Positions 11,946 to 25,465 of a stretch of DNA of 64,000 nt are shown here, piece by piece. A program made the position numbers and the translations under genes. Under the pieces are notes generated by a model. It worked only from the letters and a program-made list of their open reading frames with translations, was not told the DNA's origin and made no database searches. Every line of letters begins with the position of its first letter. Position 1 is the stretch's first letter. Source of the DNA: Pseudopyrenochaeta lycopersici (taxonomy: Eukaryota; Ascomycota; Dothideomycetes; Pleosporales; Pseudopyrenochaetaceae). The stretch is from contig NHZP01000022.1 in assembly GCA_003313425.1 (NCBI GenBank), positions 957,715 through 1,021,714 on the forward strand. Direction: 5' to 3'.

Positions 11946-12749
11946 ACCCTATAGTAAGAGAGAAAGCCCTTAAATACCTCCGTACGACTAAGTAAGGAAG
12001 AACAGAATTCAACCCTTATGTCTAAGTGTTTAACCTTAAGCTCCTTAAAGCTAGGTTAGATAACGCAAGCTACGTTTAGAAGATTAACTATCTTAAGAGC
12101 AGCTTAAATAGTAAGCTGCTAAGGACTTAAGTAGGTTATTAACCACTGTTTAGAGAAACGTACGAAGAGTTCGTACAACAGACTAGAGTAACCTAGGAAA
12201 ATTTAAGAGCTATAGAGAGAATTACTATAAGTAAGAGCTATATAGGTAAAGCGTATAACACGTAGAGCTAACTAATAACCTAAAGAGATAATAATAAGAT
12301 AGACTAGACAACTTCTGTAGGAGCTTACTAGCTCCGTGCGAAACCTAGAAAAGAATTCTAGGGAACACGTAAATAGGTCTAAGAAAGAAAAGAGAACAGC
12401 GCCTATTTAAGGTGCAGTCTGCATAACTACTAAGTAGCCTAGTGTACAACAAAGTTATTAAACAGCTAAGAAGGCTATTGTACGAGACAGGTTAATAAAC
12501 TTATAAAACTTATAAAGATTGTATCTGCAACTACTAAATAAGCAACAGAATCCCTATCCTCCTTAGATAAGGGAAAAGAGTAGCTCTAGCACAAAGTTAT
12601 GTGCTAGAGCCCGCATAAGTCTAAAACCTTATATAAATAATAAGGTTACTTTTACTACAGCTAGTAACTATAAAACCTATATCTGTAAATATTATTATTA
12701 ATTCTGTATAACTAGCTACTGCTATAATTAATAATAGTTGCTGCACCTA

Positions 12750-15700
12750 CTGTTTATTAAGTAAGAAACTTATAAGGGACTTAAACTTACTACGCATCAA
12801 GATCCTCCCTATTAAGATTAAAGGGGTAAACAAATAAAAGAGTATAGTGTTGTACGTCACTAAATTTTTATTAGACGTAGGAGGAATACAGCAGCACGTA
12901 GCTGCGTACGTTACCCTAACTACTTACTAATATAATATAATCCTTAGGAAGACTTAGTTAGAGAGCATTAAAAGCGTTATTAACGCAGAGAAGAAACTTC
13001 TGTACTTAAAAGTATATAAGGTTACTATACGCAGTATAGAACACGCTACCCTAGACTTTAGCTGTACCCTAGTATTAGCTATAGCTTTCTAACACTACGT
13101 ACGATACTATAGATAAAGCTATAGTAAGACTTAAATCTTTACTGCAAGCCTAAGAGATATTAAGAAAGCACTACACCTAAAGGTCTAGAAAACACTACAG
13201 GAAATATGCAACGCCCTGCTAGCTTACGTACGACCTTATCTAAAGATGTTCCTACCTAAGGAAGGAAATAAGCTACCCCTATAGCAAGGCCTATAATAAG
13301 ACTACGTAATAGAGTTAGAAGAGAAGGATAGATAGAAGCTAGAGATACTGTACGGACCTCTCTACGTAATGTTAAGAGATAAACTCTTAGTACTAAGGAA
13401 GACGCTATTAGACCTCCTAGATAAAGGGTTTATCCGTGTAAGCAGCTTACTAGCGGCCTTACTTATACTATTCATACGTAAGCTAGGAGGAGGACTACGA
13501 TTCTGTGTAGACTACAGAGCTCTTAACGCCCTAACTAAGAAGGACTGTTACCTACTACCTCTTATACGTAAGACGTTAAACTAAATTAGACAAGCTATAT
13601 AGTATACTAAGCTAGACGTTACTGCAGTATTCTATAAGATAAGGATAAGTAAAGGATTAGAATAGATAACTACGTTTTAAACATAATTCAGATCGTACAA
13701 GTAGCTAGTAACGCCCTTTAGCTTAGTAAATGTACTAAGTACCTTCTAGAGGTATATTAACTAGGCCCTATAAGACTTTTTAGACGACTTCGCCTCTGCA
13801 TACCTAGATAATATCCTTATCTTTACTAAAGGATCCCTCTCTTAGTACTACGCCTACGTACGAAAAGTATTAGATTACCTATAAGAAGCAGGACTACACC
13901 TAGAACTAAGTAAATACGAGTTTAATATTTAGTGTATAAAGTACCTTAGCTTTATCCTAGAAGCACAGAAGGGTATATCTATAGACCCTAAGAAAGTCTA
14001 AGCTATTTAAGAATAGGAGGCCCTAATAATAGTTAAAGGCGTATAAGGATTCTTAGGGTTTACTAACTTCTATAGATACTTTATCCTAAACTTCTCCTAA
14101 CTAGCAGAGCCTCTCGTACAGCTAATAAGAAAAGAAGAGAAATTCCTGTAGGACACAGAATAAGAGCAGAGTTTCTAGGCTCTTAAGGATATATTCTTAG
14201 CAGATAAAGTCCTCGCTACTTTCTTACCTAAATAACAGATAATAGTAGAATATAACTCTTTAGGCTTTACTATAGGCGGGGTACTATTATAAGAAGACAA
14301 GCAAGGAACCTTTTACACAGTAGCTTACCTCTTAAGGAAATTTCTAGCGCATAAGAGTAACTACCTAATTTATAATAAGAAGGTGCTAGTAGTTATTACA
14401 TGCCTAAATAAATAGGACGCAGAACTCCATAGCGTATAAGAATTTAAAGTAATTACTAACTATAAGAACCTAGAGTACTTTATAAAGAAGTAAAAGATAA
14501 CAGAATAATACGTATAATAGTTAGTCTACCTATTACAGTTTAATAATATGAAGCTGTAGTACCGTCTAGGCAAAGAGAATACCTAAGCGGACGCACTATC
14601 TAGAAGAGACTAGGACCTACTATAAGGAACGGACAACAGCCGCCTAGTAAGTAGAGAGTTTGTTATATTAGTACTAGCCTAATAGTAAGATCTAACAGTT
14701 ATAGGGGTTATATAAACTCCTACGTTAACCCTTAACAGCTTAATTATAGCTGAGTCCCTACTAAAAGCTCTAATCCTTAAAGACTTAATCGCTAAACACT
14801 AGGACTAAGCTGTACGAGACAACTTAACCTATTAGGAAGTCTACGACGCTATAAAGCTAGGTGCTAGGTCGCTACCTAGCATAATAAAGAAACTTACTAT
14901 ATTACTAGGAGATTACATAATTAACTTAGAGAGAAAGCTCTAATAGAGATCTAGGATCTAGGCGCCTGAAAATAAACCCCTTTGTACAGGAATTATCTAG
15001 CAAGTATATCTAGCTATGCAAACAGGTTACCTAGGAAGAGAAGAAACGTACTGCACGCTAGCTAGTACCTAGTACTAGCTAGGTATGAGCGAAAATGTCT
15101 GCTAATTCGTACAGAATTGCAGCTTATATAGATAAAGCACCCTGTAGAGAGACGGTAAGCATAGATACCTACGCCCGTTACTAGTACCTAGTCGTACGTA
15201 GTAAGACTTAACAGTTAACTTTATTACTAGTCTACTACTATTATCTAGCTGCACTAACCTAATAGTAGTTAAAGACTGCCTAGGTAAAGGCGTAATACTA
15301 ATCCTACTTAAGATAATTAAAGCAGATAATGTAGCCTAGGTATTTGTATAAGAAGTCTTCCGCTACTATAAGCTCTCTAGGTCTATTATATTAAACAGGG
15401 GCACGTAATTTATAAGCAAACTATAGGGAAAAATCTATAAACTCTTAAGAGTATAGAGAAACCTGTTAATAGCCTACTACCTATAAACAGACAGTACTAT
15501 AGAACGCGCGAATAGTAATATTAAAGCAGTTAGTTGAATCTTTTATAACTACGACTAGAACAACTAGGCAACGCTATACCTAATCCTTAAGCTAATGCTA
15601 AATACTTGTATAAACTCCTCTATAGGCGTCGCTCCTTTCTTCCTTCTATACGGCTATCTAAACTCGCCCTTCCTAGAGCTACCTAGGAAATTAGCTAGCA

Positions 15701-16340
15701 GCAACCTACTTGATAGAGTAACACCCCCTAGCGAACAAGTAGAAAGCATTATACAAACGCTAAAATAAGCTGCTAACTAGGCTGTCTCAGCTATAACACA
15801 CGCTTAACAATAACAGGAAGCACAGGCGAATAAGACACGTCGCCCAGCTCCTAAGTATAAGGTTAGAGACTAAGTATAGTTAGACCTTAGGCACGTACGA
15901 ACTACACGCAGAAGTAAGAAACTTAACTAGAAAAGTAAGAAGTACTAAGTCGCCTACGTACGAGACCCCTATTAAGTTAAGCTTTATATACTATAGAGAA
16001 CTAAATTATACTATATAGAGAAGCTAAGACTAGCTGCTAAAGACCCCTTCCTATCATAACAAACTAACAACTTAAACCCCGCTACTATTATTGTATAAGA
16101 TAACAACCTATAGGAAGACTACCTTAAATAGGTAATTAAGAACATCTAAGATAAGCGCTTATAAAATTAATATAACGAGTTCTATATAAAATAGGAGGGG
16201 TACTATAACCTAACTTAGGAGCTAGAAGAGAATCTTATTACTACAGAAGCCTATAAGAAATAGAGGACTTATACACAGCCCGTACAGCTACTATCTAGGA
16301 AACTACTAAAAAGTTAGAGAAATAAGCTAGTATAAGCTAA
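12750..16340 (+). pseudogene. Element B pol remnant: RT, integrase, chromodomain
   Basis: Plus strand. The longest open stretch (13369-13584) encodes the start of a gypsy reverse transcriptase (GFIRVS...LRFCVDYRALN). The catalytic box reads YLDN at 13801-13812 in place of YLDD. The integrase core spans roughly 15.2-15.75 kb (KDCLGKGVIL, a D-x-x-ERAN segment). A chromodomain-like tail (EFYIKWEGYY-type pattern, then a WEPEENL-like block with its Trp now a stop) lies near 16.16-16.24 kb. RIP stops are dense throughout. Confidence 0.78.
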
Positions 16341-16349
16341 CTAACCCTG

Positions 16350-17480
16350 TATAAGGCCCTCTAACCTAAGACGTCTAAGAAACGTTTATCCTCCTCAGGC
16401 TTAGTAAGGACTCGACCCTAACCTTAACTACGCTAAGGAACAGAGACTCTGTTAGAAGGTAGGAGAGGTAGAGTACGCCTAGCTATACAAGACGCACTGT
16501 AATCCTGCCACACGTAATTAGAGTAAGCCCTGCTCTACTTACTAGTAATAGAGACACACCTAGTAAAGGCTGTAAACGTACAACACTCTTATATAGCCTT
16601 AGTATAGTTATTAGAACAGAAGTTAGCATTAAGAGAACTACAGCTATAGATAAGGTAGGCTTTAAGGTAGAATTAATAACTAGAGAGAAGTTACTAAGTG
16701 TTAATTATATAACAAGTAATAATAGGAGAGAAATTATTAAGACTATAGCCCTACTAAGCATTATATAGGGATTAATTAACAGGACGAAGGAAGAATTTAG
16801 TAATGTAAACTAGCTTAGGCTAAATAACGTTAGACATAGAAAAGAAAAGAAGAATAAGACGTATAGAAGTAGTTATAAAGAGACGGTAAAACTTGTCTAT
16901 AACTAGAGTATCTAGGATATACTAGATTATATAGTTAGTAGAGAGAAGAGACGCATTACCCTAAGCAGCAGGAATAATAATACTAGCAGGTTAAGTTTAG
17001 TTAGGAGCAGTTTAAGTAAGCTAAGCGTAAGTAACCTAAGTAATGTTAGCCCTAGCAGCTGCGTGCGTAGACATGATGTTACTAGCAGTTATACGAGTAA
17101 GATAGTTTACACTACCGCTATAACTACTAGGACTCTACACACTGCGATTAGGCTAACTAGCTAAGGGAGCTGCTTTAGGAGGCATATTAGTAATAATAGG
17201 AAGACAAGTCGTACGCAAGTAAGTTAAAGTTAAGCAGTAAAAAAGGAAGAAAGAGTTAGAGGAAAAGCTCTTTATATGCGCACGAGCGAGCAAATAACTA
17301 ACCTCTCCTCTACTTCACGTTATTAGGTAACAATAACAGGTAAAAGAGGAAAATTGCTTGTAAACGAATAAGAAAAAGTACACGCAACATCTCTACTTTT
17401 GCAGCACGATAACATAACACTACCTATATAAGTACAAGGTTAAGGTTAAACTACGTACGAAGAAGTAACACAGTTATTTA
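16350..17480 (+). other. Extra region between pol and 3' LTR of element B
   Basis: About 1.1 kb of RIP-mutated sequence downstream of the chromodomain-like segment. No recognisable domain, and no frame longer than about 60 codons. It may be a long 3' untranslated region or a decayed third ORF. Confidence 0.35.
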
Positions 17481-17496
17481 AGGAGGAGGAGGGTAT

Positions 17497-17746
17497 TATA
17501 ATAGGCTGCGCCCTTTAAGCAGGAGAGGCTTCGCTACTATTACATAGGGAAAGAACTCCTTAATCTCCTCTACCCCCTTTTCTTATTAGCTTATATAAGT
17601 TAGCAGCTAGAGGAGCACGTTCCTCTTTGCTTGTACGAACATATATATATATCCTCTAAGGATACCTGTAACCTCTTCTCTATCTTTCTCCTTCTGTAGT
17701 ATAGGACAAATGCACACTCGTTAGTCAGGCCTCTTCGCCCATAACA
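17497..17746 (+). repeat. 3' LTR of element B (250 bp)
   Basis: Direct copy of 8236-8485. Its first bases read TATAATAGG where the 5' LTR has TGTAATGGG, and it carries several further G-to-A and C-to-T changes. It is followed by ATAAA. Confidence 0.9.
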
Positions 17747-20700
17747 ATAAAGAATAAGTAAATTTAGGTGCCTCTAGTATACTCTAGGGGTCTTAATCTT
17801 TATAGGTAGATTATAAAGATGCTTAACTATTTTAAAAATAACAGGTTAGACTAGTAACATAATAATATACAAGCATAATTTATCTTTTAAGCTACTAGCA
17901 GTTCTGCTTAAACCTTACTATAAGAGTCTAATAGGTTTTTATATTAATATAAGGACAACTTTAAGTATTTTTATATCCTTAACTCTATCTTTAGTAACTA
18001 TAACTACTACATTACAGCAGAACAGTAATATAATGCTTTAGTCTTCCTAGAATATAGCTTACTAGAATACCCTACTATAGTTAAAGCATAGGCTCTATTC
18101 TAGACAGAGTTTAACGCTATTACTACTTAGCTTAGATAGATTACTATAACTTAAGCGTATAAGCTTTAGGCTAAGCTTCTAGGCTATCTCTAACAGAGCC
18201 TTAGCAGCGCGCCCGCTGTCTATACCGCTGCTAACTTCTAATCTCTTTACAATATAATTAATAATGTATGTTAGAGCTACGACCTCTAGCAATTGCCTTA
18301 GTATCTCGCTAATTAAATAAAGGGGCGTAACGCGCTAGCTAGACTAAGCCTAGCACCGCCTCGTAAATTTATTCTAAGGATAGCAGCGGATAAGCCTATT
18401 AAGAAAGCTAGTAAGCCTGCTCTAGGCCTACGTCCGTTATTTAAAGACAATAGAATAAGTAACTACAAGCTAGCTAACAGTCCTAAGCCTTACAACGCGG
18501 ACTCCAGCCGTAACTAGTATTAAGGAAATCCGCGCAGTAACCTAGCTACTAATTATTACGTGCACGCAAGCCTAGAAACTAGTAACTCTAACTATAAAGA
18601 AGCCTCTAACAGCAACAGTAACAAAGCTAAAGATGTTATTTATTTAGGGGAAGAGTAACCCTAGATAAAAGTCCTTTATCTAGGGTTAATAATTAGTCTT
18701 AGGAAACTGCGCTAGCTGCTACTTACTAGGGCAGCATATACAAGCCCGTAGCGCAGGCACTCCTGCGACGCACGCAGGCTGTCTAGAAAGATAAGCTATG
18801 TCTAGATAGCCTAGACTAGTTCGCTTTCTTAAGTATAATCAGATAACAAGAAAACGCCCCCTACGTCGCCTAGACATTAGCAGATAATAGGGCAGATGTA
18901 AACTTTATCTTACAGCAGTTCCTCTAGCTTACCTAGGGGTTCTAACTAATTCCTCTTATTACAGCTATTATATATAAAGGATACAAAGGCGTTACTTTAG
19001 AATTTATTACTTATAGGGTTAAATTCTATATAAAAATTAATTCCTACTTTAAGTACACTTCCGCCTATAATCTTAACTAGTATAGGGTCTTTAACCTAGT
19101 ATTAGGATTCTGCTAGAGGAAACTGTACGCACTACGCTTTAATTACCGTTAGGGTATAATTAAATTCCCTGACGTATACTGCTAAACAGAATACTAGCAA
19201 CACTTATATACACTACGAGTCGTCTGCAAGCGAGCTACGCCTAACGCCTCTACACAGCCTAGTTCCTCTATAGATAGCAGGAATAAAGGTAAGACTAGCT
19301 AACAATAGGTAAAGTTAGATACCGCAGCCCTAGCAAAGCCAGACAACAAACACTAAGTACTACACTAGTAAACTAAACCTGCAGTAGATATTAAGGTCGT
19401 CTTACTAAGAGCTATTTAGGCGTTTACTAAATAAAAAAACTACCCTCTGTTTATAATAGTTCGGCGCTTACTACTAGGAGTATTATAGAAAATCTGTCGT
19501 GCAGCAGCACAAAAGGACTATAATAAGTTCTTTAACTCTCCTAAGGAAGTCTTATTAAAAGATATCCTACCTCCGCACCTACTTAAGGAATATGCCTTAA
19601 TTATTCCTGTATTTAATAAAGCAGCCGCAGCTAAGCTCCTAGATTACTTAGAATATAACTACAAGATTAAGCTTAAGCTAGGAGCTAAGGTGCCTAATTA
19701 TTAAGTAAGACTATTTTCTAGTAAATAGTTTAAAGCTATTAAGTAATATATTTAGGAGATAGAGGCCTAGGATTTTATCTTCTAGGGACCCTCTACTGTA
19801 TAAAATAACTTACTTATTATTACTAAACCTAGTAGTAGTATCTAAGTCTACGTAGATTATTAAGACCTTAATAAAGCCTCTGTTAAGGATTAATACCTAA
19901 TTCCTTTCTTCTGCAAGACTTTAGCTAAGCTTAATAAAGCTGTTATCTTTTCTAAATTTAATGTCGTGCACGCTTTTTATTAAATTCGCATGAAGCCTAG
20001 TTTAGAGTAGCTTACTACCTTCTCTACGCGTTAGAGCACTTATTAATACCGCGTGATGCCTATAAGCCTCTGTAATGCTCTAGCCACGTTTTAAAGGGTA
20101 ATTAATAGCGCTCTTTTTAAGTACTTTAATAAGTTTTATACCGCCTATCTAGATAATATCTTAGTTTTCTTAGAATTAGTAGAAGCCTACATAGAGCATG
20201 TAAAAAAGGTACTTACGCGCCTTAAGAAAAAAGGGTTCTATATAGACCCGCGCAAATTAGAATTTTACACAGACTATATTAAGTTCCTAGGTATAATAAT
20301 TATAAATAAGAGTATTAAAATTAACTCTAAGAAGATTAAGGCTGTATAGTAATAGGAAACACTAAAGACTGCCTAAGATGTGCTCGCTTTCCTTAGGTAC
20401 ACTAGCTTCTCCTAGCGCTTTATTAAAGGCTACTTAAAGATAGCGTTACCGCTTACACGCCTTATTAAGGCTACTATTATAGAAAAGAAAAGTAGTAATC
20501 CTAATAAACCTGCCTATAAGAAGGTTCGTTATAAGCTAATTATATAAGGGGAGGAGGAAGTAAAAGCTTTTAAGGCTCTTAAAGCAGCATTTCGTGTAAG
20601 CGTAGTATTAAAGCATTTTAATCCTACTAAGTAAATCTACATCTTTACTAATGCGTTAGGATAGGTATTAGGTAAGGTTATAAAGTAATATAATAACAAG

Positions 20701-22930
20701 GACGTCCTATAACCTATTACTTTCTTTTTAAAGAAATACTCCTTAGTAGAGTGTAACTATAATATCTACAATCTTAAACTTATAGTAATTATATAGGCAT
20801 TTAAGGAATAGGAGCCTAAACTTATAGGCTCTTCTTAACTAATATAGGTAATAATAAACTATAAGAACCTAGAATAGTTTATAACAACTAAAAAACTTAG
20901 CTAATAGTAAGCACAGTAGTCTTTGTTTCTTAGCTAGTTTAACTTTAAGATTGTCTATGCCCCTAGGGAAACTAACAGTAAAGCAGACGCTTTAAGCTGT
21001 TAACCTTAGGATACCCTAACAGACGCAGAAGACCCTTGTTATAGTACACAGGCTGCTATTCTCAGACCCTAAGTGCTCTCCCTAAGCATACAACTAGCAG
21101 TTGTAACAGCCTTACGCGCCTTAGCCCTTAGTTAACCTAAGTCCCTAGACTAAATATCCTAGGAATAAGCTAAGGTAGTGTAATTTTACTTTACCTGCGC
21201 TTATAAAATAGACTTTCTTATAGAATTTAATAATAATAATAACAATCCTACGCCTATTAATAGTATAATAGATCCTTCGCTGCCCTGTTATAAGGACGAC
21301 TATCAGTTAACAGAAGAAATCCTAGACGCTACGTACGCTGACGACGCTATAGCTAAAAAGGCCTTTAAAGCTATTAACATAGAAACTGCTAAATTACTAT
21401 TATAGTTTTACAAGAATAGCTACTATTTCTCCGCTGCAGACCTGTTAAGCACAGGTAAAAGAGCTTCCTAACGCCTGTGGATAGATAAGACTAGGCTTTA
21501 CGTGCCTCCTAACCTACAGTTACGCCGACGCATTATAGAGTTATGTTATAACTATTAAATTACTAGTTATAAGGGCCCTCGCAACACGTTCTTCCTTATA
21601 TACTCGCAGTATTACTAGCTAAAGATGCACCTGTTAATTAAACAGTATTGCGACGCGTGCGCTACTTATCGCTAAATAAAAAGCCCTTAGGACAGCAAGC
21701 ATAGTTACTTGCGGCTACTGCTAGTGCCTTATAGACGCTAGACAGAAATTTTAGTTAATTTTATTTAAGATTTACCTGCCTCTTAGCTAGATAGCTGTAC
21801 TTTTAAGAATATCCTCGTTATTATAGACCGCCTTACAAAAAGACAGTATTTTTTCCCTACGTATAGCTATACTGCAGCTAAAGCTGCTAGGTACTTTATA
21901 GAGGTCTTTAAATTATATAGTATTCCCCTTAGTATTATCTCTAACCACAGTTTAAATTTTGTTAGTTAGTTTTAGAGGCGGGTCTGTAAGCAACTGCGTA
22001 TCTAACAGCGCTTATCAACAGCCTATTACCCTAAAACAGACAGGTAGACTAAGCAGGCAAATTAAGCCTTAGAAATTTATCTTCGTTAGTACATTAACTA
22101 CGCACAAACTAACTAGGCTGCCTAGCTTTACGTTGCTGAGTTTTAGGCTAACAATACAGTTAACGCCTCTACAGGCATAACGCTATTCTTTGCAGATCTT
22201 AGATATTACCCTCGCAGTAGCATACACCTAGGGGAAAACCGCGACAAAAAGCTTAGTAGCGCCGCAGCTAGTAATAAAATCTAGGCAGATAAGCTTATGA
22301 ACACCTACACAGACCTAGTTACTTATTTATAAGAACAAATACTATAGGCTTAATAAAAATAAGCTTACTACGCTAACACCTCTCACTAATTAGTGCTAAA
22401 GTATGCTGTTAGAGACTAAGTTATAGTTAACACGATTAATTAGTCTACTAAACAGAAATTAAAGAAGCTAGACCTTAAGTAGGCAGGGCCTTATAGCGTT
22501 ACGAGAGTCGTGCATAACAGCTAGGCGTATTAATTAGACCTTCTACCAAACATGTTAGGCAGCAGAGTTTTTCCTATGTTTTACCCTAAGCTTCTTTAGC
22601 CTGCGCCCTCAAAAGGGCTTCTAGATTAAGCGCCAGCTTAGCTAGTAGCTATTAAGGTAATTAATACTAACAGCGAGGTTTAAGACGAGTAGCTTATTAA
22701 TAATTTTCTTAATTACCAGCAAACTAGCGTTAAAGGCTGCTAAAAGCGCGAGTGGCAGTACCTAATTAAATAGACTAGATACCCGAAACCCACCTAGCAC
22801 CCAGGAACTAAGTACCCCGACAACTACAACGCTTATCTGTTTCATTAGCGACAGCCTAATAAGCCTAAGCCACCTACTTGTCGCATGCCTCCAAATTAGT
22901 TACCACTCAACGAGGATAGGCTAGCTGCAG
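17747..22930 (+). pseudogene. Element A gag-pol remnant: RT, RNase H, integrase, chromodomain
   Basis: Plus strand. Gag-like sequence runs to about 18.6 kb. Reverse transcriptase is at about 19.8-20.3 kb, with a VDY-x-DLN block, an F-S/D-V box and the catalytic box reading YLDN (20146-20157) instead of YLDD. RNase H-like sequence follows at 20.6-21.0 kb. An integrase core lies at 21.7-22.2 kb (VIIDRLTK, STAYYP-x-TD, and a Y-x-AEF block). A chromodomain-like tail lies near 22.70-22.83 kb (EWQYLIKW-type segment followed by YP). Stops stand mostly at former Trp and Gln codons. The element cannot be autonomous in this state. Confidence 0.8.
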
Positions 22931-23384
22931 AAGAGTATCTTAGCGGTGACGAAGGTATCTAAAAAGTTTTGCTTAAGTTAGCGCGCCTTAATTTGCCTCG
23001 ATTTGCGCGCCTTCAGCCTTAATTCGCGCATCTATAGCCTCAAGATTGCTCGCCTTCGCCCTTACTCTGCGCAGTGCGCCTTACTTTGCGCGCCACGTCT
23101 AGGGACCTTATAACTAAACAAAAATTACAAAGGTTACTCCTATATGTATTGTACGAAGGTCTTTAGGTTCTATTTTCGCGTGGCGGGGTAGAAGTGTTAG
23201 AAAACACCTTAGAGCTCAGCGATTTTGTATAGGAAACTGTTTAGACATGCGCAGCGCTATATAAAGCTTATTACTAGATTCACTAAGTTAGAGAGACTTA
23301 GTAGTAAACAGTTTTCTTATGTTTTATCTTAAATTTTTGTCTCTTAGTTTAGAGGCCCTTACTATTTTGAAGGGGGGGGGGTCG

Positions 23385-23686
23385 TGTCAGGGTTTAATCC
23401 TTTCAGGTTACTAGACGCAGGTAAAAGGTTTCAATCCTTCCAAGTTACTAGACGCAGGTGAAAGGCAATGATCCTGCCAAGTTACTAGACGCAGGTGAAA
23501 GGTAACTGTTACCTCTTACCTTTCACCAAGCTAGGTAACTGGATCGGGACTAGCCTGCTCTAGCTCATGTATATAGGCAGCACCTCTCCCCCGAAGGTGA
23601 GAGGTATCTGCTATTTTGTCCATTTCCTTTTAAATTGAGTTTCTTCAACTAAGACCGTCCCAACTGTGCGTGTTGACTGCCTTACA
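23385..23686 (+). repeat. 3' LTR of element A
   Basis: Same length and ends as the 5' LTR, with only a few differences, mostly transitions. It follows the polypurine tract and carries the same triple repeat and stem (23494-23505 with 23516-23527). Confidence 0.9.
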
Positions 23687-25035
23687 GTAATTTTAAAATA
23701 AGTAAAAGAAAGGGCGTAGAAGAAGGCGTTATGTCTTGCGTTAGAGATATATAACAACAGAGAGTTAGAGTTTACTAAGGAAGCTCCTTATCTAGCTATT
23801 AATACCTTAGTTAGTTTCTCTCTAATAGTATAGTCTACTATAGGTACCTTAGATTAACTAGTAACCTTAGTAGAGCCTAGGCAGGCTCTTACTTTCTAAG
23901 TTATTATTTCTTTTTTTTAGCTTCCTCTCTTTTCTAGTATTCTCTAATTTTTTCTTAATAGTTTCTTAGGTATTCTAGTAGTTCTTACGTGCTCTCTAAG
24001 CTTAGATATCCCTTCTATTTAACTAGGTAACTAAAGCTTAGTTCTAGGTTATTAACTCTTCTATTTTATTAGTATCCTTATATTTTCTTGACTTTAAACT
24101 TATTTTCTTCTTTAGGTTTATACTAAAATATTTTTTATAGTAGTATTATAGGGTTAGCTAGTTCTAATTTAGAAATATAGAAGCGTAAGTAGATCTTTAT
24201 ATCTAGTAGTAGCTTAAGTATATAGTTTACTAGTCTATTTTATTCTTTAACTAAAAATAGTCTAACTTTAACGTAATTAAGTCCTTTACTAAGTTACCTG
24301 TTACGCAGATTCTTTATAAGTAAGTATACTTTATCTTCCTTCTTTAGCTAAGGTGCTATTTTTCTTTTCTTATTCTAGTAAGAAATACTATTACGTTATA
24401 CTTTCTTAAGGTTTTCTTAGAGTTATTTATATATTTTCTTTGTTTCTTTTAGCTATTTTTATAGCTGCTTTAGCTTTTCTACTAAGGTATAATTTTATAA
24501 AGAGATTAGGGTGTCTTCTATAGTTAGTAAAGAATAGTATCTTTTTAGCAAATTCTAATAATTTATTATTATAGGCTAGTTATACTATTAGTAGTAATAA
24601 GACCTAATTATTTTATTATTAATTACTGTAAATCCTTAAGTAGGTCTTTATTATTCTGTTTATCCTTTCTATTTATCTATCTATTTATAAGTAGTAGGCT
24701 GTTAATAAATTTCTCTTTATCCTTATTATAGCTATTAAAGTAGACTAGAAGTTAGATATAAAGAGCTTATCTTTATTACTTATAATAGACTTAGGTATAC
24801 TATAATATTATATTAGTCTATCTAAGATAATAAACGCTAGTTATTCTGTATTATAGTTATACCTAAATAGTATTATCTCTGCTACTTTATAAATCTGTAG
24901 ACTATATTAAAAATAGCGTTATACTTAATTCTTATTACAGGATCTTTAGATAGTAGTAACCTTATTATAAAGTCTATAGAAATATCTACCTAAAGTTTAT
25001 TTAGTAGCTTTATAGCTTATATTTCTCTATATAGT

Positions 25036-25465
25036 ATGTAAGTACAATGTTTATGCCGTGCGACGAAGCGGTCAACCCAGTTTTTGCCTGCTGGCTTTTA
25101 AGCAATTTGGGATGCGAAATTTCGAATCATAGGCTTTAAAGGAGGTAATCTACGTCTGCAAAGCTTATAAATATACTCTATAAGCTCAGCTTCTTGTGTA
25201 GTGTTAAGTAATTTGCTGTTATCGATTTTAGATGCATGGCTCTGAGTAACACCTCTATGACGGCGCGACAGCGTTAACCAGTTAACACCATATTTTTTTG
25301 CAACATCCGCGTAACAGAACGGTTCTCCAAGCTTTAAGGATTGCAACGCAGCAAGCGCGTCCTCCATATCGTTAATATTCGTGGTGTTGTTACGCGTTGA
25401 AATTTTGATGAAATTTGGTGTTCGCGTGCATCAGGTGGGGACGTGCATCAGGTGGTGGAACACGT
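25036..25465 (-). mobile_element. Pogo/Fot1-type transposon fragment inside E
   Basis: The right end has a terminal repeat beginning ACGTGTTCCACCACCTGATG on the minus strand, next to TA at 25466-25467. This resembles the terminus of element G. The minus-strand ORF 25367-25098 (89 codons from ATG, then a stop) encodes the transposase N-terminus with a helix-turn-helix, and readable homology (GKNWVDRF, a CENP-B-type segment) continues past the stop. No left terminal repeat is found, so most of the transposon is missing. RIP is light compared with E. The left boundary is approximate. Confidence 0.7.

Larger units (their letters stand above)
8514..12600 (+). pseudogene. Element B gag, split by the hAT element
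   Basis: A Gln-rich N-terminal segment (QQ/HQ repeats near 8540-8680, close to an ATG at 8514) is followed by a gypsy-type gag region near 8990-9161. The reading is cut at TSD copy 9162-9169 and continues directly after 11953, which shows that C inserted within gag. A Cys-containing, zinc-knuckle-like stretch may lie near 12410-12450. Many stops are present, though the first 250 bp are less RIP-affected than the rest. Confidence 0.55.
8236..17746 (+). mobile_element. Element B: second Ty3/gypsy chromovirus, nested in A
   Basis: 250-bp LTRs at 8236-8485 and 17497-17746 with a 5-bp TSD, ATAAA, at 8231-8235 and 17747-17751. A polypurine tract (about 17480-17494, AAGGAGGAGGAGGG) precedes the 3' LTR, so it reads plus. 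The 5' LTR is cleaner than the 3' LTR. Removing the hAT element C leaves about 6.73 kb. Gag, RT, integrase and chromodomain-like segments appear in order. About 1.1 kb of extra RIP-mutated sequence lies between the end of pol and the 3' LTR. Confidence 0.9.
6170..23686 (+). mobile_element. Element A: Ty3/gypsy chromovirus nested in E
   Basis: Two 302-bp LTRs (6170-6471 and 23385-23686), both TGTCAGGG...CTTACA, with a perfect TSD, GTAAT, at 6165-6169 and 23687-23691. A G-rich polypurine tract (23370-23384) precedes the 3' LTR, fixing the plus orientation. After subtracting nested element B and its TSD the element is about 8.0 kb. Internal domains on the plus strand are gag, reverse transcriptase, integrase and a C-terminal chromodomain-like segment, all broken by RIP stops. 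Confidence 0.9.
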
